Source of the DNA: Blastopirellula retiformator
GTDB taxonomy: Bacteria; Planctomycetota; Planctomycetia; Pirellulales; Pirellulaceae
Direction: 5' to 3'
DNA length: 64,000 bases
Assembly: GCF_007859755.1 (NCBI RefSeq)
Contig: NZ_SJPF01000001.1
Coordinates: forward strand, 558,001-622,000
Part shown: piece after piece, positions 16,710-25,438 of the stretch
Layout: each line of letters starts with the position of its first letter
Position numbering within the stretch: position 1 is the stretch's first letter
The notes under the pieces: model-generated
What the model was told of the DNA's origin: nothing
The model's input: only the letters and a program-made list of their open reading frames with translations
Database searches by the model: none
Translations under genes and position numbers: made by a program

Positions 16710-18413
16710 ATGATGACAGGACATAACACTGTTCATTCGCTGGGGGTCTCGGCCAACGGTCGTCGAGGATCGACGACGCGATTGGTGGTTGCCTCACTGG
16801 CGATCGTTAGCGTCATCGTCGGCGCGGCGTTCTACTGGAACTATCCGAGCGCCAAAGGTGTGGTTGCGTCGAACGAGCTGTTCCACACGATCGAGCGGGG
16901 AGCCTTTCTGCACGATGTGGTGGAGCGCGGCCAGGTGGAAAGCGCCTCGAACGTCGAAGTGAAGTCGGAAGTTCGCAGTTACCGCACCACCAAATCGTTC
17001 GAGATCTTGTGGGCGGTTGGCGAAGGTTCCGCCGTCAAGCAAGGGGATCTACTGGTGCGGCTCGATTCGTCGGCGCTGGAAGAAGAGCTGACCCTGCAGC
17101 AGATGGACGTGACGCAATCGATTGCGTCGCTATCGAAGGCTGAGAACGAGTTGGCCGCCGCGCAAATCGCGATGAACGAATATGTCCTCGGTACGTTCAT
17201 GGAAGAAATGAACGAGATCGAGAGCGAAATCACCCTGGCCGAAGAGAACGTCCGCCGCGCCGAAGAGTATCTGCTTTACAGCGGTCGACTCGCCGCCAAA
17301 GGGTATGTGACCTCGCTGCAGCTTCAAGGGGATCAGTTTGCTTTGAAGAAGGCGAAGATCGAGCTCGAAAAAGCGCAGACCAAAAAGAAGGTGCTGCAGG
17401 AGTACACCAAAGAAAAGAAGATCAAAGAGCTGGATAGCGATATCAAGGTTGCTGAAGCCGACCTGGAAGCGGCCAAAGAAAAGCTGGGCCTGGAAAACAA
17501 AATGCTCCGCTTCTTCGAAGAGCAGATCGCCGCGTGCGAAGTTCGTGCGCCGCAAAACGGCCAGGTCGTTTACGCCAACGTTTCCAGCGGTCGCGATTCC
17601 AGCGACTTCGTCCTGGAGCCGGGCGCCGAAGTGCGCGAACGCCAGACTTTGATCCGCTTGCCCGACTACGAAGCGATGCAAGTCGTTTGCGACGTCAACG
17701 AATCGCGCATCGCGTTGATCGAAAAGGGCATGCCGGCGACGATCAAGCTGGACGCTTACGACAATCTGCAGTTGATGGGCGAAGTGATCCGCGTCAACGA
17801 ATACCCAACGCCGGGGCACTGGATGTCTTCGACGGTCAAGAAGTACGCGGTGACGGTCAAGGTGCTGAACCCGACGATGCAGATCAAGCCGGGGATGACG
17901 TCGCAGGTCGCGATCCATGTCGAGTCGTCCCCCAACCAACTGCAAGCGCCGGTTCAGGCGATCTACGAACGAGACGGCGCCCACTTCTGCTTCATTCGCG
18001 ACGCTTCCGGCATCGTGCAGGCTCGCCAGGTTGAGATCGGCTCAAACAACAGCCGCTTCGTCGTGATCAACAAAGGCCTGCAACCGGGCGACCAGGTGGC
18101 GATGAACCCCCGCGGCTTCCTCGATAGCATCGAGTTGCCGGCCGCGATCACGCCGGCCGAAAAAATCGCCGCCCGATTTGAAGAAGTGAACAGCCGCGAG
18201 AAGTCGACGACCACCGCTGCGGACACCAGTTCGAGCGAAGCCGAAGTTGAAGCGGACGTCGAGGCCGAAGTGACGACCGCCAACGCGGCGACCGACGAGC
18301 CGGAAGCGGCTGCCCCGGCCGAGCAAGTCGCCGAAGCCGAAACCTCCATCGCGTCGCGACCGAACCGCACGGGACGGCCCGAGCGACAAAGGGCTGCCGG
18401 AGGCGGCCAGTGA
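16710..18413 (+). CDS. HlyD/MacA-type periplasmic adaptor (membrane fusion protein)
   Basis: 567 aa from the ATG at 16710 (a second ATG follows directly; upstream in-frame codons look non-coding). One membrane segment (LVVASLAIVSVIVGAAFYW). The lipoyl half-motifs VEVKSEVRSYRTTKSFEILWAVGEGSAVKQGDLLVRLD and AACEVRAPQNGQVVYA flank a long Glu/Lys-rich coiled-coil hairpin (about residues 120-290). Beta-barrel and membrane-proximal domains follow (PGMTSQVAIHVESS). An acidic low-complexity tail ends in Arg/Gly-rich residues. It would bridge the MacB-type transporter to the TolC-like channel. The stop overlaps the ATPase start. Confidence 0.9.
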   Translation: MMTGHNTVHSLGVSANGRRGSTTRLVVASLAIVSVIVGAAFYWNYPSAKGVVASNELFHTIERGAFLHDVVERGQVESASNVEVKSEVRSYRTTKSFEILWAVGEGSAVKQGDLLVRLDSSALEEELTLQQMDVTQSIASLSKAENELAAAQIAMNEYVLGTFMEEMNEIESEITLAEENVRRAEEYLLYSGRLAAKGYVTSLQLQGDQFALKKAKIELEKAQTKKKVLQEYTKEKKIKELDSDIKVAEADLEAAKEKLGLENKMLRFFEEQIAACEVRAPQNGQVVYANVSSGRDSSDFVLEPGAEVRERQTLIRLPDYEAMQVVCDVNESRIALIEKGMPATIKLDAYDNLQLMGEVIRVNEYPTPGHWMSSTVKKYAVTVKVLNPTMQIKPGMTSQVAIHVESSPNQLQAPVQAIYERDGAHFCFIRDASGIVQARQVEIGSNNSRFVVINKGLQPGDQVAMNPRGFLDSIELPAAITPAEKIAARFEEVNSREKSTTTAADTSSSEAEVEADVEAEVTTANAATDEPEAAAPAEQVAEAETSIASRPNRTGRPERQRAAGGGQ

Positions 18414-19129
18414 ACTATGCGGTGCAGGTGGAGGACCTTCGGAAGATTTATCATCTGAAGGGAGAAACGGTCCACGCCCTGCGCGGCGTTTCGTTTGACG
18501 TGCCGGAAGGAGACTACGTCGCCATCATGGGGACGTCCGGTTCCGGCAAAAGCACGCTGCTTAACCTGCTGGGATGTCTCGATCGCCCTTCGCAAGGACG
18601 AATCTTGTTGGGCGGCCGCGATACCAGCACGCTGACCGATGACGAACTCTCCTTCATGCGGGCCTCCCGCGTCGGCATCATCTTTCAGGCCTATAACCTG
18701 ATCCAGCAACTGACGGTGCTGGAGAACATCGAGGTCCCGCTCTATTACCGCGGCAAAGTGTCGGCCGAAGATCGACGTCGCTGCAAAGAACTGGCGCTGA
18801 TGGTGGGCCTGAAAGGGCGACTTGATCACCGCCCGATGCAGCTTTCTGGCGGTCAGCAACAACGCGTCGCCGTCGCCCGCAGCTTGATCAACAACCCCGA
18901 GTACATCTTGGCCGACGAACCGACCGGCAACCTCGACTCACGGACGACCGAAGAAATTCTGGCGCTGTTTGAGCGACTGAACAACGAAGGCCGCACGATC
19001 ATTATCGTGACGCACGAAGATGACGTGTCGGAACATGCTCGGCGGGTGATGCGAATGTCGGACGGCGCGATGGCCGCCGACTTTGAAGTTAAGAATCGTC
19101 GTTCGGCCCTGACGGCCGCAGCCTCTTAA
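18410..19129 (+). CDS. MacB/LolD-type ABC transporter ATP-binding protein
   Basis: 239 aa. Walker A GTSGSGKST, Q-loop FQAYNL, signature LSGGQQQR, Walker B ILADEPTGNLD and switch His (VTHE) are all intact. The sequence groups with the MacB/LolD/FtsE class. The start is the GTG at 18410, giving a GTGA overlap with the adaptor stop (18411-18413), so translation is coupled. In E. coli MacB the ATPase and permease are one chain; here they are separate genes. It powers the permease encoded 16 nt downstream. Confidence 0.95.
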   Translation: MNYAVQVEDLRKIYHLKGETVHALRGVSFDVPEGDYVAIMGTSGSGKSTLLNLLGCLDRPSQGRILLGGRDTSTLTDDELSFMRASRVGIIFQAYNLIQQLTVLENIEVPLYYRGKVSAEDRRRCKELALMVGLKGRLDHRPMQLSGGQQQRVAVARSLINNPEYILADEPTGNLDSRTTEEILALFERLNNEGRTIIIVTHEDDVSEHARRVMRMSDGAMAADFEVKNRRSALTAAAS

Positions 19130-19145
19130 CGCGGAGCGATAACGC

Positions 19146-20486
19146 ATGCTCGGCATACGAGTCTGGAAACTTGGCGTCAAGAGTTTACTGCTGCATCCAA
19201 TGCGGTCGCTGCTGACGATTCTTGGCATCTTTATCGGCGTGGCGAGCGTCATCTGGCTGGTCGCGATCGGCGAAGGGATCAGTCTGAAAGCGCAAGAGCA
19301 GATCGAAGGACTGGGCGCCGAGAACGTCTTGGTTCGCAGCGTTAAACCGCCGGCCGAGGCCAACCAAAGCGCACGCGGCATCACGCCGTACGGTCTGACT
19401 CGCGAAGACTTGCTGCTGTTGCAAGAGACGATTCCGACGATCGACTTGGCGATTCCGATTCGCGAGATTCGGCGTGAGTTCAGCTTTGGCCCGAAGAGCA
19501 TGTTCGGGCGATTGGTGGGCTGTACGCCAGAATACGCGGAGGTGACCCGGCTCGATATTCAAACCGGCCACTTTCTCTCGGACGCCGAAGTGAAGGGACG
19601 CGACAACGTTTGCGTGCTGGCGGCCGAAGTGGCGGAGCGATTGTTTGGGTTCTCCAATCCGATCGGCAAATCGATCCATGTCGAAGCCGACTACTACACG
19701 GTGGTTGGAGTACTCAAGCCGCGGGCCGCGACCGCTGCAATCGGCGGCAGCATGTCGGGGCAAGAGTTCAACAAAGACGTCTATATCCCGGTCACCACGC
19801 TGTGGCAGCGGATTGGCGATCAAGTGATGACCCGCCGCTCGGGCAGCTTTGAAGGGGAAATCGTCGAGCTGAATCAGATCACGCTGCGGATCAAGAAAGA
19901 GCGAGAGCTGCTCGACGTGCCGGCCGTGTTGGCGACCGCCGACGTGATTCGTTCGACGCTATCGCATCATGATCGGGCGAAAGACATCTCGGTGGTCGTA
20001 CCGCTGGAACTACTGGAGCAATCGCGGCAGACGCGGCTGATGTTCATGGTCTTTATGGGGCTGATCGCGGCGATCTCGCTGTTGGTCGGCGGTATCGGCA
20101 TTATGAACATCATGCTCGCCACGGTGACCGAACGGACGCGCGAGATCGGCATTCGCCGCGCGATTGGCGCCAAGCGCCGCGACATCGTGCAGCAGTTTCT
20201 GGTCGAGACGATCGTGCTGTCGGTGGTGGGCGGTCTGACCGGAATTGTCGGCGGCCTGTTTTGTGTGCCGGCAGTCGACTTTATGCGGTGGGCCGTGACC
20301 AACTACGATCCAGAATTGATCGCCATGCTGCCCGATACGATTCGCGAAGTTCGCCCCAGCATCGTGCCGATCTCGATTCCCGTGGCGTTCATTATTTCGG
20401 TCATCGTCGGAATCGTCTTCGGCATCTACCCGGCCCGCCGCGCCGCCAATCTCGACCCGATCGAAGCGCTTCGCAGCGCCAACTAA
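19146..20486 (+). CDS. MacB-type ABC transporter permease (FtsX/MacB family)
   Basis: 446 aa. The N-terminal membrane helix is in the LRSLLTILGIFIGVASVI-like context (HPMRSLLTILGIFIGVASVIWLVAIGEG). A large MacB periplasmic core domain follows, then the FtsX domain with three membrane helices, including GGIGIMNIMLATVTERTREIGIRRAIGAKRRDI, the family hallmark. The C-terminus PARRAANLDPIEALRSAN is the canonical ending. With the adaptor and outer-membrane lipoprotein it forms a mechanotransmission-type exporter; the substrate (macrolide, peptide or lipid) cannot be read from sequence. Confidence 0.95.
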   Translation: MLGIRVWKLGVKSLLLHPMRSLLTILGIFIGVASVIWLVAIGEGISLKAQEQIEGLGAENVLVRSVKPPAEANQSARGITPYGLTREDLLLLQETIPTIDLAIPIREIRREFSFGPKSMFGRLVGCTPEYAEVTRLDIQTGHFLSDAEVKGRDNVCVLAAEVAERLFGFSNPIGKSIHVEADYYTVVGVLKPRAATAAIGGSMSGQEFNKDVYIPVTTLWQRIGDQVMTRRSGSFEGEIVELNQITLRIKKERELLDVPAVLATADVIRSTLSHHDRAKDISVVVPLELLEQSRQTRLMFMVFMGLIAAISLLVGGIGIMNIMLATVTERTREIGIRRAIGAKRRDIVQQFLVETIVLSVVGGLTGIVGGLFCVPAVDFMRWAVTNYDPELIAMLPDTIREVRPSIVPISIPVAFIISVIVGIVFGIYPARRAANLDPIEALRSAN

Positions 20487-20547
20487 ACGTTGGGGATCCG
20501 TGAGCCGGGTAACTGTCCCGCCGCGGCCCGGCGTCTACAATAGAGCG

Positions 20548-20732
20548 GTAGTCGCCCGACGCGCGAGCGAGGGAAATGCGATTGGGAGAAATGACTAATG
20601 CCTAATCAAGTCCGAATGACCGAAGCACGAAACCGGGTTGTACGTGGCTTTCTGGGCATTAGACATTAGTGATTAGTCATTAGACATTCTGGCTTCCGGC
20701 CGCATTTCCCTCGCTCGCGCGTCGGGCTACTA
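20548..20732. repeat. Foldback element with 26-bp perfect inverted arms
   Basis: The left arm (about 20551-20580) and right arm (20701-20732) share 26 perfectly complementary bases, CGCATTTCCCTCGCTCGCGC plus GTCGGG on the right arm. A second, inner inverted repeat is nested inside: ATGACTAATGCCTAAT near 20590 and ATTAGTGATTAGTCAT near 20667. No coding potential. Related solo arms occur near 9596 and 47779. Likely a non-autonomous mobile or palindromic repeat lying between the efflux operon and the glycosyltransferase. Confidence 0.75.
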
Positions 20733-20766
20733 ATAAAACGTATCCCCAGCAAACGACGCGCATCCT

Positions 20767-22086
20767 ATGACCGACGCTCCGCTGACGATCGCTTCTATCA
20801 CTGCCGGTAGTGCCGGGATGTTTTGCGGCAGTTGCATGCGCGACAACACGATCGCGCGGGCGATGCATCGGGCCGGTCACGACGTTCATTTGATTCCGAC
20901 CTACACGCCAATTCGGACCGACGAAGAGAACGTCGCGGACGAGCATCTGTTTTACGGCGGCATCAACGTCTACCTAGAGCAGTCGATCCCCGGCTATCGC
21001 TTCCTGCCGGGGTTTGTGACTCGTTGGCTCGATCGCCCTTGGATCATCAACTGGGCGACTTCGCGGGGAATCGAAACGAGCGCCAAGAATCTTGGCGCAC
21101 TTACGTTGTCGATGCTGCAGGGGGATCATGGCAAGCAACGAAACGAGGCGGCCCGGCTGGCCGATTGGTTGGCCGATTCGGTGAAGCCGCAGGTCGTGAA
21201 TCTCTCGAACATATTAATCGGCGGTTGCATCGGCGCGATCCGCCGCAAGATCAACTCGCCGATCGTCGTCACGCTGCAAGGAGACGACATCTTTCTGGAA
21301 GACCTGCCGGAGCCATATCAGTCGAAATCGCTGGCCGAGATCCGCAAGATCGCCGAGCAAGTCGACGCCTTCGTCGTCTTTAGTCGTTTCTATGCCGAGA
21401 AGATGAGCGACTGGTTTCAGGTTCCGCTTGAGAAGTTTCGGATCGTGCCGCTGGGGGTCGACATTGCCGACTTCCCGCTTGAGCTGGCCGAGAACCGGCC
21501 CTTTTCGGAAGAGGCCCCGCCGACGATTGGGTATTTGGCTCGTCTGGCGCCCGAAAAAGGCCTGCACCTGTTGGTCGACGCGTTTATGCAGTTGCGCGAG
21601 ATGCCGGGGATGGAGCATGCCGAGCTGAAAGTCGCCGGCTATCTAGGCGCTCAGCATAAGCAATACGCCGAAGAACAATTCGCCAAGCTAAATGCCGCCG
21701 GGCTAGGTGGCGAATATCGCTACGTGGGCGAAGTCGACCGGCACGGCAAGGTCGAGTTTTTGCATTCGATCGACGTGATGTCGACGCCTACGATCTATCG
21801 CGAGCCAAAGGGGCTGTTCGTGCTCGAGGCGCTCGCTTCCGGCGTGCCGGTCGTGCAGCCAGAGCACGGCGCTTTTCCCGAGCTGTTGGCGGCGACCGGC
21901 GGCGGTCATCTTTTTCCGCCGGGAGACGCAACCGCGCTGGCGACCAAGTTGGCCGAGCTGCTTGCCGATCGAGCTGAGAGCCGCCGTTTGGGAATGGAAG
22001 GCTGCCGTGCGGTGCACCAGATGTATCATGCCGATGCCGCGGCCGCGGCGACGATTGACGAGTATCGTCTACTGCTCGCCCGCTGA
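20767..22086 (+). CDS. GT4-family glycosyltransferase
   Basis: 439 aa with a GT-B fold and two Rossmann halves. The N-terminal half begins ITAGSAGMFCGSCMRDN, a Cys-containing variant of the donor/acceptor loop seen in a planctomycete subgroup. The C-terminal half has GYLARLAPEKGLHLLVDAF and EPKGLFVLEALASGVPVVQPEHGAFPELL, the E-x7-E nucleotide-sugar motif of GT4. No membrane segment. Probably a cytoplasmic transferase for polysaccharide or glycolipid; sugar unknown. Its last 18 bases overlap the convergent membrane-protein gene. Confidence 0.9.
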   Translation: MTDAPLTIASITAGSAGMFCGSCMRDNTIARAMHRAGHDVHLIPTYTPIRTDEENVADEHLFYGGINVYLEQSIPGYRFLPGFVTRWLDRPWIINWATSRGIETSAKNLGALTLSMLQGDHGKQRNEAARLADWLADSVKPQVVNLSNILIGGCIGAIRRKINSPIVVTLQGDDIFLEDLPEPYQSKSLAEIRKIAEQVDAFVVFSRFYAEKMSDWFQVPLEKFRIVPLGVDIADFPLELAENRPFSEEAPPTIGYLARLAPEKGLHLLVDAFMQLREMPGMEHAELKVAGYLGAQHKQYAEEQFAKLNAAGLGGEYRYVGEVDRHGKVEFLHSIDVMSTPTIYREPKGLFVLEALASGVPVVQPEHGAFPELLAATGGGHLFPPGDATALATKLAELLADRAESRRLGMEGCRAVHQMYHADAAAAATIDEYRLLLAR

Positions 22087-22461
22087 CGGTTCTTCTGCCG
22101 CATCGAGCGGATCAGGCGGGCCCCACCGAAACGGCCGCGAGGCGCTCGCCGAAGACTCGGTCACTTCGCCTGTCTCCAGATCGACCGCGTAATACTTGCG
22201 GGGTGGACCAGTCGGCGAGCCGAACTTCGAGTCGTCGTCGAAGAAGACGCGGATGAACATCCGCTGGCCGTCGTAGCCGCGCAAGTCGCCGCTGTAGATA
22301 TCTTTCACCGGGCGGCCGGTCGTTTGCCGGGCATACTCGATCGCCTTGATGATCAGCTTGCGGTCGGGTGGGAAGAGGGCCAGATAGAGCCCGCGCATCA
22401 GCAGCAAACCAGCGCCGATCGCTGGCAGGCCAAACACAATCCACATTCCCCAATGAAACAC
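22069..22461 (-). CDS. Hypothetical single-pass membrane protein, 130 aa
   Basis: An N-terminal hydrophobic segment (WGMWIVFGLPAIGAGLLLMRGLYLALF) is followed by a soluble domain with YDGQRMFIRVFFDDDSKFG and PPRKYYAVDLETGEVTE, ending in a Ser/Pro/Glu-rich tail. No family recognised. It is convergent with and overlaps the glycosyltransferase by 18 bp. Confidence 0.65.
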   Translation of the reverse strand: MFHWGMWIVFGLPAIGAGLLLMRGLYLALFPPDRKLIIKAIEYARQTTGRPVKDIYSGDLRGYDGQRMFIRVFFDDDSKFGSPTGPPRKYYAVDLETGEVTESSASASRPFRWGPPDPLDAAEEPSAGEQ

Positions 22462-22632
22462 GACGCTTGCTAATCCGATCGCAGCAACTTGGCGGCAAAC
22501 AGGCTATTTTACGCGAAAACAGGCCCCAAGAGCAGGCTGGCGCCAGGGGAAGTGGAAATCGGTCTTTCCCCCAGGCTAAAATAGCGACGACCATCCCGCC
22601 CCACTCTTCTTCGCCTAGCCAAAGAGAATCTC

Positions 22633-23514
22633 ATGCCACGAATGTTTCTTCCGGCGCTGCTGCTCTGCACTGCGTTGCTGTCGACCGCAACTGCCGCAGA
22701 CGCGACCCCCGGCGACGTCAAGCATCGGACCGAAGTCTATAAGCAGGTGGGGGATGTCTCGCTGAAAATGCACATCTACGAGCCGGCCGATCACACCGCG
22801 AAGTCGAACAGCCCGGCGATCGTTTTCTTTTTTGGCGGCGGTTGGACTCACGGTTCGCCCAAGCAGTTCTTCCCCCATTGCGAGTTGCTCGCCAAGCAGG
22901 GGATGGTGGCGATGGCTGCCGAATATCGGGTCGCCTCGACTCACCAGGTAAAACCAGACTCGTGCGTCGCCGACGCGAAGAGCGCCGTACGTTGGGCGCG
23001 GGCAAATTCCGACCGCCTGGGCATTGATTCCAACAAGCTGGCTGCCGGCGGTGGTTCGGCCGGCGGGCACTTGGCGGCTTGCACCGCGGCGCTGGACGCC
23101 TACGACGAACCTGCGGAAGACGCCCAGGTAAGCAGCCGACCCAACGCCCTGGTCTTGTTCAACCCGGCCGTGGTGCTGGCTCCGGTCGACAAGCTCCCCC
23201 CCGGGGTGCAAAAGCGGCTCAGCGGGCTTTCCCGCCGAATGGGGACCGATCCGGAAAAACTTTCCCCGTATCATCATCTTCACAAGAAGATGCCGCCGAC
23301 GATTATTTTTCATGGGAAAGCTGATACTACCGTCCCGTATCAGACCGTAGAACTTTTCGAGGAGAAAATGGCGGATCTGGGATGTTTGTGTAAGCTAGTT
23401 GGCTACAAAGAGGCGGGACACGGCTTTTTCAACCAAGGCCGCGGCGATAACAGCGCCTATCAAGATACGACCAAGCAAATGACGCAGTTTTTGCGGGACC
23501 AAGGCTTCCTGTAA
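22633..23514 (+). CDS. Secreted alpha/beta hydrolase (esterase/lipase, BD-FAE-like)
   Basis: 293 aa with a signal peptide (LPALLLCTALLSTATAA). Hydrolase features in order: oxyanion loop FFGGGWTHGS (an HGGG-type variant with Phe-Gly), nucleophile elbow GGGSAGGHLA, acid HGKADTTVP and catalytic His in EAGHGF. This is the exported planctomycete acetyl-xylan-esterase/carboxylesterase-like group, likely deacylating polysaccharide or small esters in the periplasm. The start ATG at 22633 precedes the signal peptide directly. Substrate unknown. Confidence 0.88.
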   Translation: MPRMFLPALLLCTALLSTATAADATPGDVKHRTEVYKQVGDVSLKMHIYEPADHTAKSNSPAIVFFFGGGWTHGSPKQFFPHCELLAKQGMVAMAAEYRVASTHQVKPDSCVADAKSAVRWARANSDRLGIDSNKLAAGGGSAGGHLAACTAALDAYDEPAEDAQVSSRPNALVLFNPAVVLAPVDKLPPGVQKRLSGLSRRMGTDPEKLSPYHHLHKKMPPTIIFHGKADTTVPYQTVELFEEKMADLGCLCKLVGYKEAGHGFFNQGRGDNSAYQDTTKQMTQFLRDQGFL

Positions 23515-23658
23515 GCCGTCCCCCTGAAGTGCAGCTTCGCGGCGAGCCGTCCCCATTATTTATTGCGAGGGTGACGGTTGCCGGCTGGAATCGAACCGCA
23601 AACCGCTTACGATTGGTTGTTTACGGTTTGACGCTTCACCCCTAGTGCGAGATCCTGC

Positions 23659-24054
23659 GTGCCAGCATATACGCACCACATTTTCATTTGCGAAAATCGT
23701 CGCGCCCCCGGCCATCCCCGCGGCTCGTGCGATCTGACCGGCGACGGCGAGTTGCGATCCGCCCTTAAGAAAGAGCTGAAACGCCACGGCATCAAGGGGG
23801 AAGTGCGGGCCAATAGCGCCGGTTGCCTGGACCAATGTGAATGCGGACCGGTGATTGTGATTTATCCGCAAGCGATTTGGTATGGCGGGGTGACGCCCCA
23901 AGATGTGCCGCGAATCGTCGAAGAGACGGTGGTGCACGGTCGAGTGCTGACCGACATGCAAATTCCGGAAGAGGCGCTCAATACGAAAGGCAAAGTTCCC
24001 TTCCAGCGTTCCAAGTGCGATGGTTGCGATGGCGCGGAAGGAGCAAGTGAGTAG
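23659..24054 (+). CDS. Thioredoxin-fold [2Fe-2S] ferredoxin
   Basis: 131 aa from the GTG at 23659. Cluster ligands: ICENRRAPGHPRGSC supplies two Cys about 12 residues apart, and SAGCLDQCECGPV supplies Cys residues four apart; this is the pattern of thioredoxin-like [2Fe-2S] ferredoxins (Aquifex-type, NuoE-like fold). YPQAIWYGGVTPQDVPRIVEE follows as in the family. The C-terminus has an extra CDGC. Its stop is 3 nt before the trkA start, so it is in the potassium-uptake transcript. Why a ferredoxin precedes trkA is unknown. Confidence 0.88.
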   Translation: MPAYTHHIFICENRRAPGHPRGSCDLTGDGELRSALKKELKRHGIKGEVRANSAGCLDQCECGPVIVIYPQAIWYGGVTPQDVPRIVEETVVHGRVLTDMQIPEEALNTKGKVPFQRSKCDGCDGAEGASE

Positions 24055-24057
24055 ACG

Positions 24058-25404
24058 ATGAGAATCGTAGTATTGGGCGCCGGAACGATTGGTTCCTGGA
24101 TCGCCGACTTGATGTGCCGCAATCGTCACAGCGTGACGGTAGTCGATCGTGACCCGGAAACCGTTCGTCGTTTGAACAACGAGCTGGACGTGCGAGCCCT
24201 CTGCGGCTCGGCATCGGAATCGGCAGTGCTGTTTCAGGCCGACATTCTGGGCTGCGACCTCTGCCTTTCGGTGACCGGCGACGACGAAGTGAACATCGTC
24301 GCGGCCAGCATGGCCAAAGCGATGGGCGCCCGACGAACGGTGGCCCGCGTGTATGGCCGCGTCTTCCGCGACTTGAGTACGTTCGACTATCAGGAACATT
24401 TCAAGATCGACCGCCTATTGAGCCTCGAGCATCTCTCGGCGATCGAATTCTTGCGCGGCATTCGTACTCCGGGCAGTGCGGTCATGGAGAACTTCGCCCG
24501 CGGCGCGCTCGAAGTGCAGGAAATCGTCTGCACCGAAGCGACTCGCTCGATGGGACATCCGCTGAAATCGCTGGAGTTGCCTCGCGGTTCGCGGATCGGC
24601 ACCATTCAGCGCGACGGCAAGATGTGGATCGCGGGCGCCAACGACGCCATCGCCGCCGGAGACCGGATCACCGTTATCGGCAGTCGCGAGAACATCGACG
24701 AAGCGAAGAGCAAGTTTCAGGCGAAGCCCGACGTGCGGCGCTCGGTGGTGATCGCCGGCGGCGGCGAGACCGGCTTGCACCTAGCCCGCATGTTGGAAGG
24801 GCATCGCTTTCACGTTTCGCTGATGGAAACCGACAAAGAGCGTTGCGAGTACCTATCGCGACTGCTGGAGCACACGACCGTGATCTTCGCCGATGCGACT
24901 CGCCGCGTCGTGCTGGAAGAAGAGCGGGTTAGCTCCTGCGACGTCTTTGTCGCATGCACCGGCGACGACGAGAACAACATCATGGCCTGCGTTGAAGCGG
25001 GCGAGTTGGGGACTCCGCAACTGATGGCGATCGTCCAGCGACCTGACTACGCCAACGTGGTCAACAAGCTGGGAATCAACCTGGCGATCAGCCCCCGCAA
25101 CGTGATGGCCCGGCAGGTGCTCGGCTTCTTGAACAACGGTCCGATCGTGACCCGCAAGCAGATCCCGGGCGGCAGCATCGCGATCGTCGAAATCGAAGTC
25201 TTGGCCGGGGCCGAGGCGACCGAGCATGTGCTGGCCAACCTGAAGTTGCCGCCCCAATGCTTGATCGCGGCGGTCATGTCGTCTGATTACGTTCGCGTGC
25301 CGACGGCCGACGATCGGCTTAGCCCGGGCGATACGGTCGTTGCGCTGGTGGAAGACGGCGCAGTCGATGCGATGCTCGAGTTGTTTCACGCCAATGGTCG
25401 CTAA
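24058..25404 (+). CDS. trkA: Trk potassium uptake regulatory subunit TrkA
   Basis: 448 aa with the full two-fold TrkA layout: RCK-N1 (VVLGAGTIGSWIADLM, Rossmann GxGxxG), RCK-C1, RCK-N2 (VIAGGGETGLHLARML) and RCK-C2. Acidic dinucleotide-binding residues follow each glycine loop (VVDRD, LMETD). It is a peripheral membrane protein that binds NAD(H)/ATP and gates TrkH. It lies directly after the ferredoxin gene and 34 nt before trkH. Confidence 0.95.
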   Translation: MRIVVLGAGTIGSWIADLMCRNRHSVTVVDRDPETVRRLNNELDVRALCGSASESAVLFQADILGCDLCLSVTGDDEVNIVAASMAKAMGARRTVARVYGRVFRDLSTFDYQEHFKIDRLLSLEHLSAIEFLRGIRTPGSAVMENFARGALEVQEIVCTEATRSMGHPLKSLELPRGSRIGTIQRDGKMWIAGANDAIAAGDRITVIGSRENIDEAKSKFQAKPDVRRSVVIAGGGETGLHLARMLEGHRFHVSLMETDKERCEYLSRLLEHTTVIFADATRRVVLEEERVSSCDVFVACTGDDENNIMACVEAGELGTPQLMAIVQRPDYANVVNKLGINLAISPRNVMARQVLGFLNNGPIVTRKQIPGGSIAIVEIEVLAGAEATEHVLANLKLPPQCLIAAVMSSDYVRVPTADDRLSPGDTVVALVEDGAVDAMLELFHANGR

Positions 25405-25438
25405 CCCTTCAAGCCGCGGCTCAAGACGATAAGCGCCG

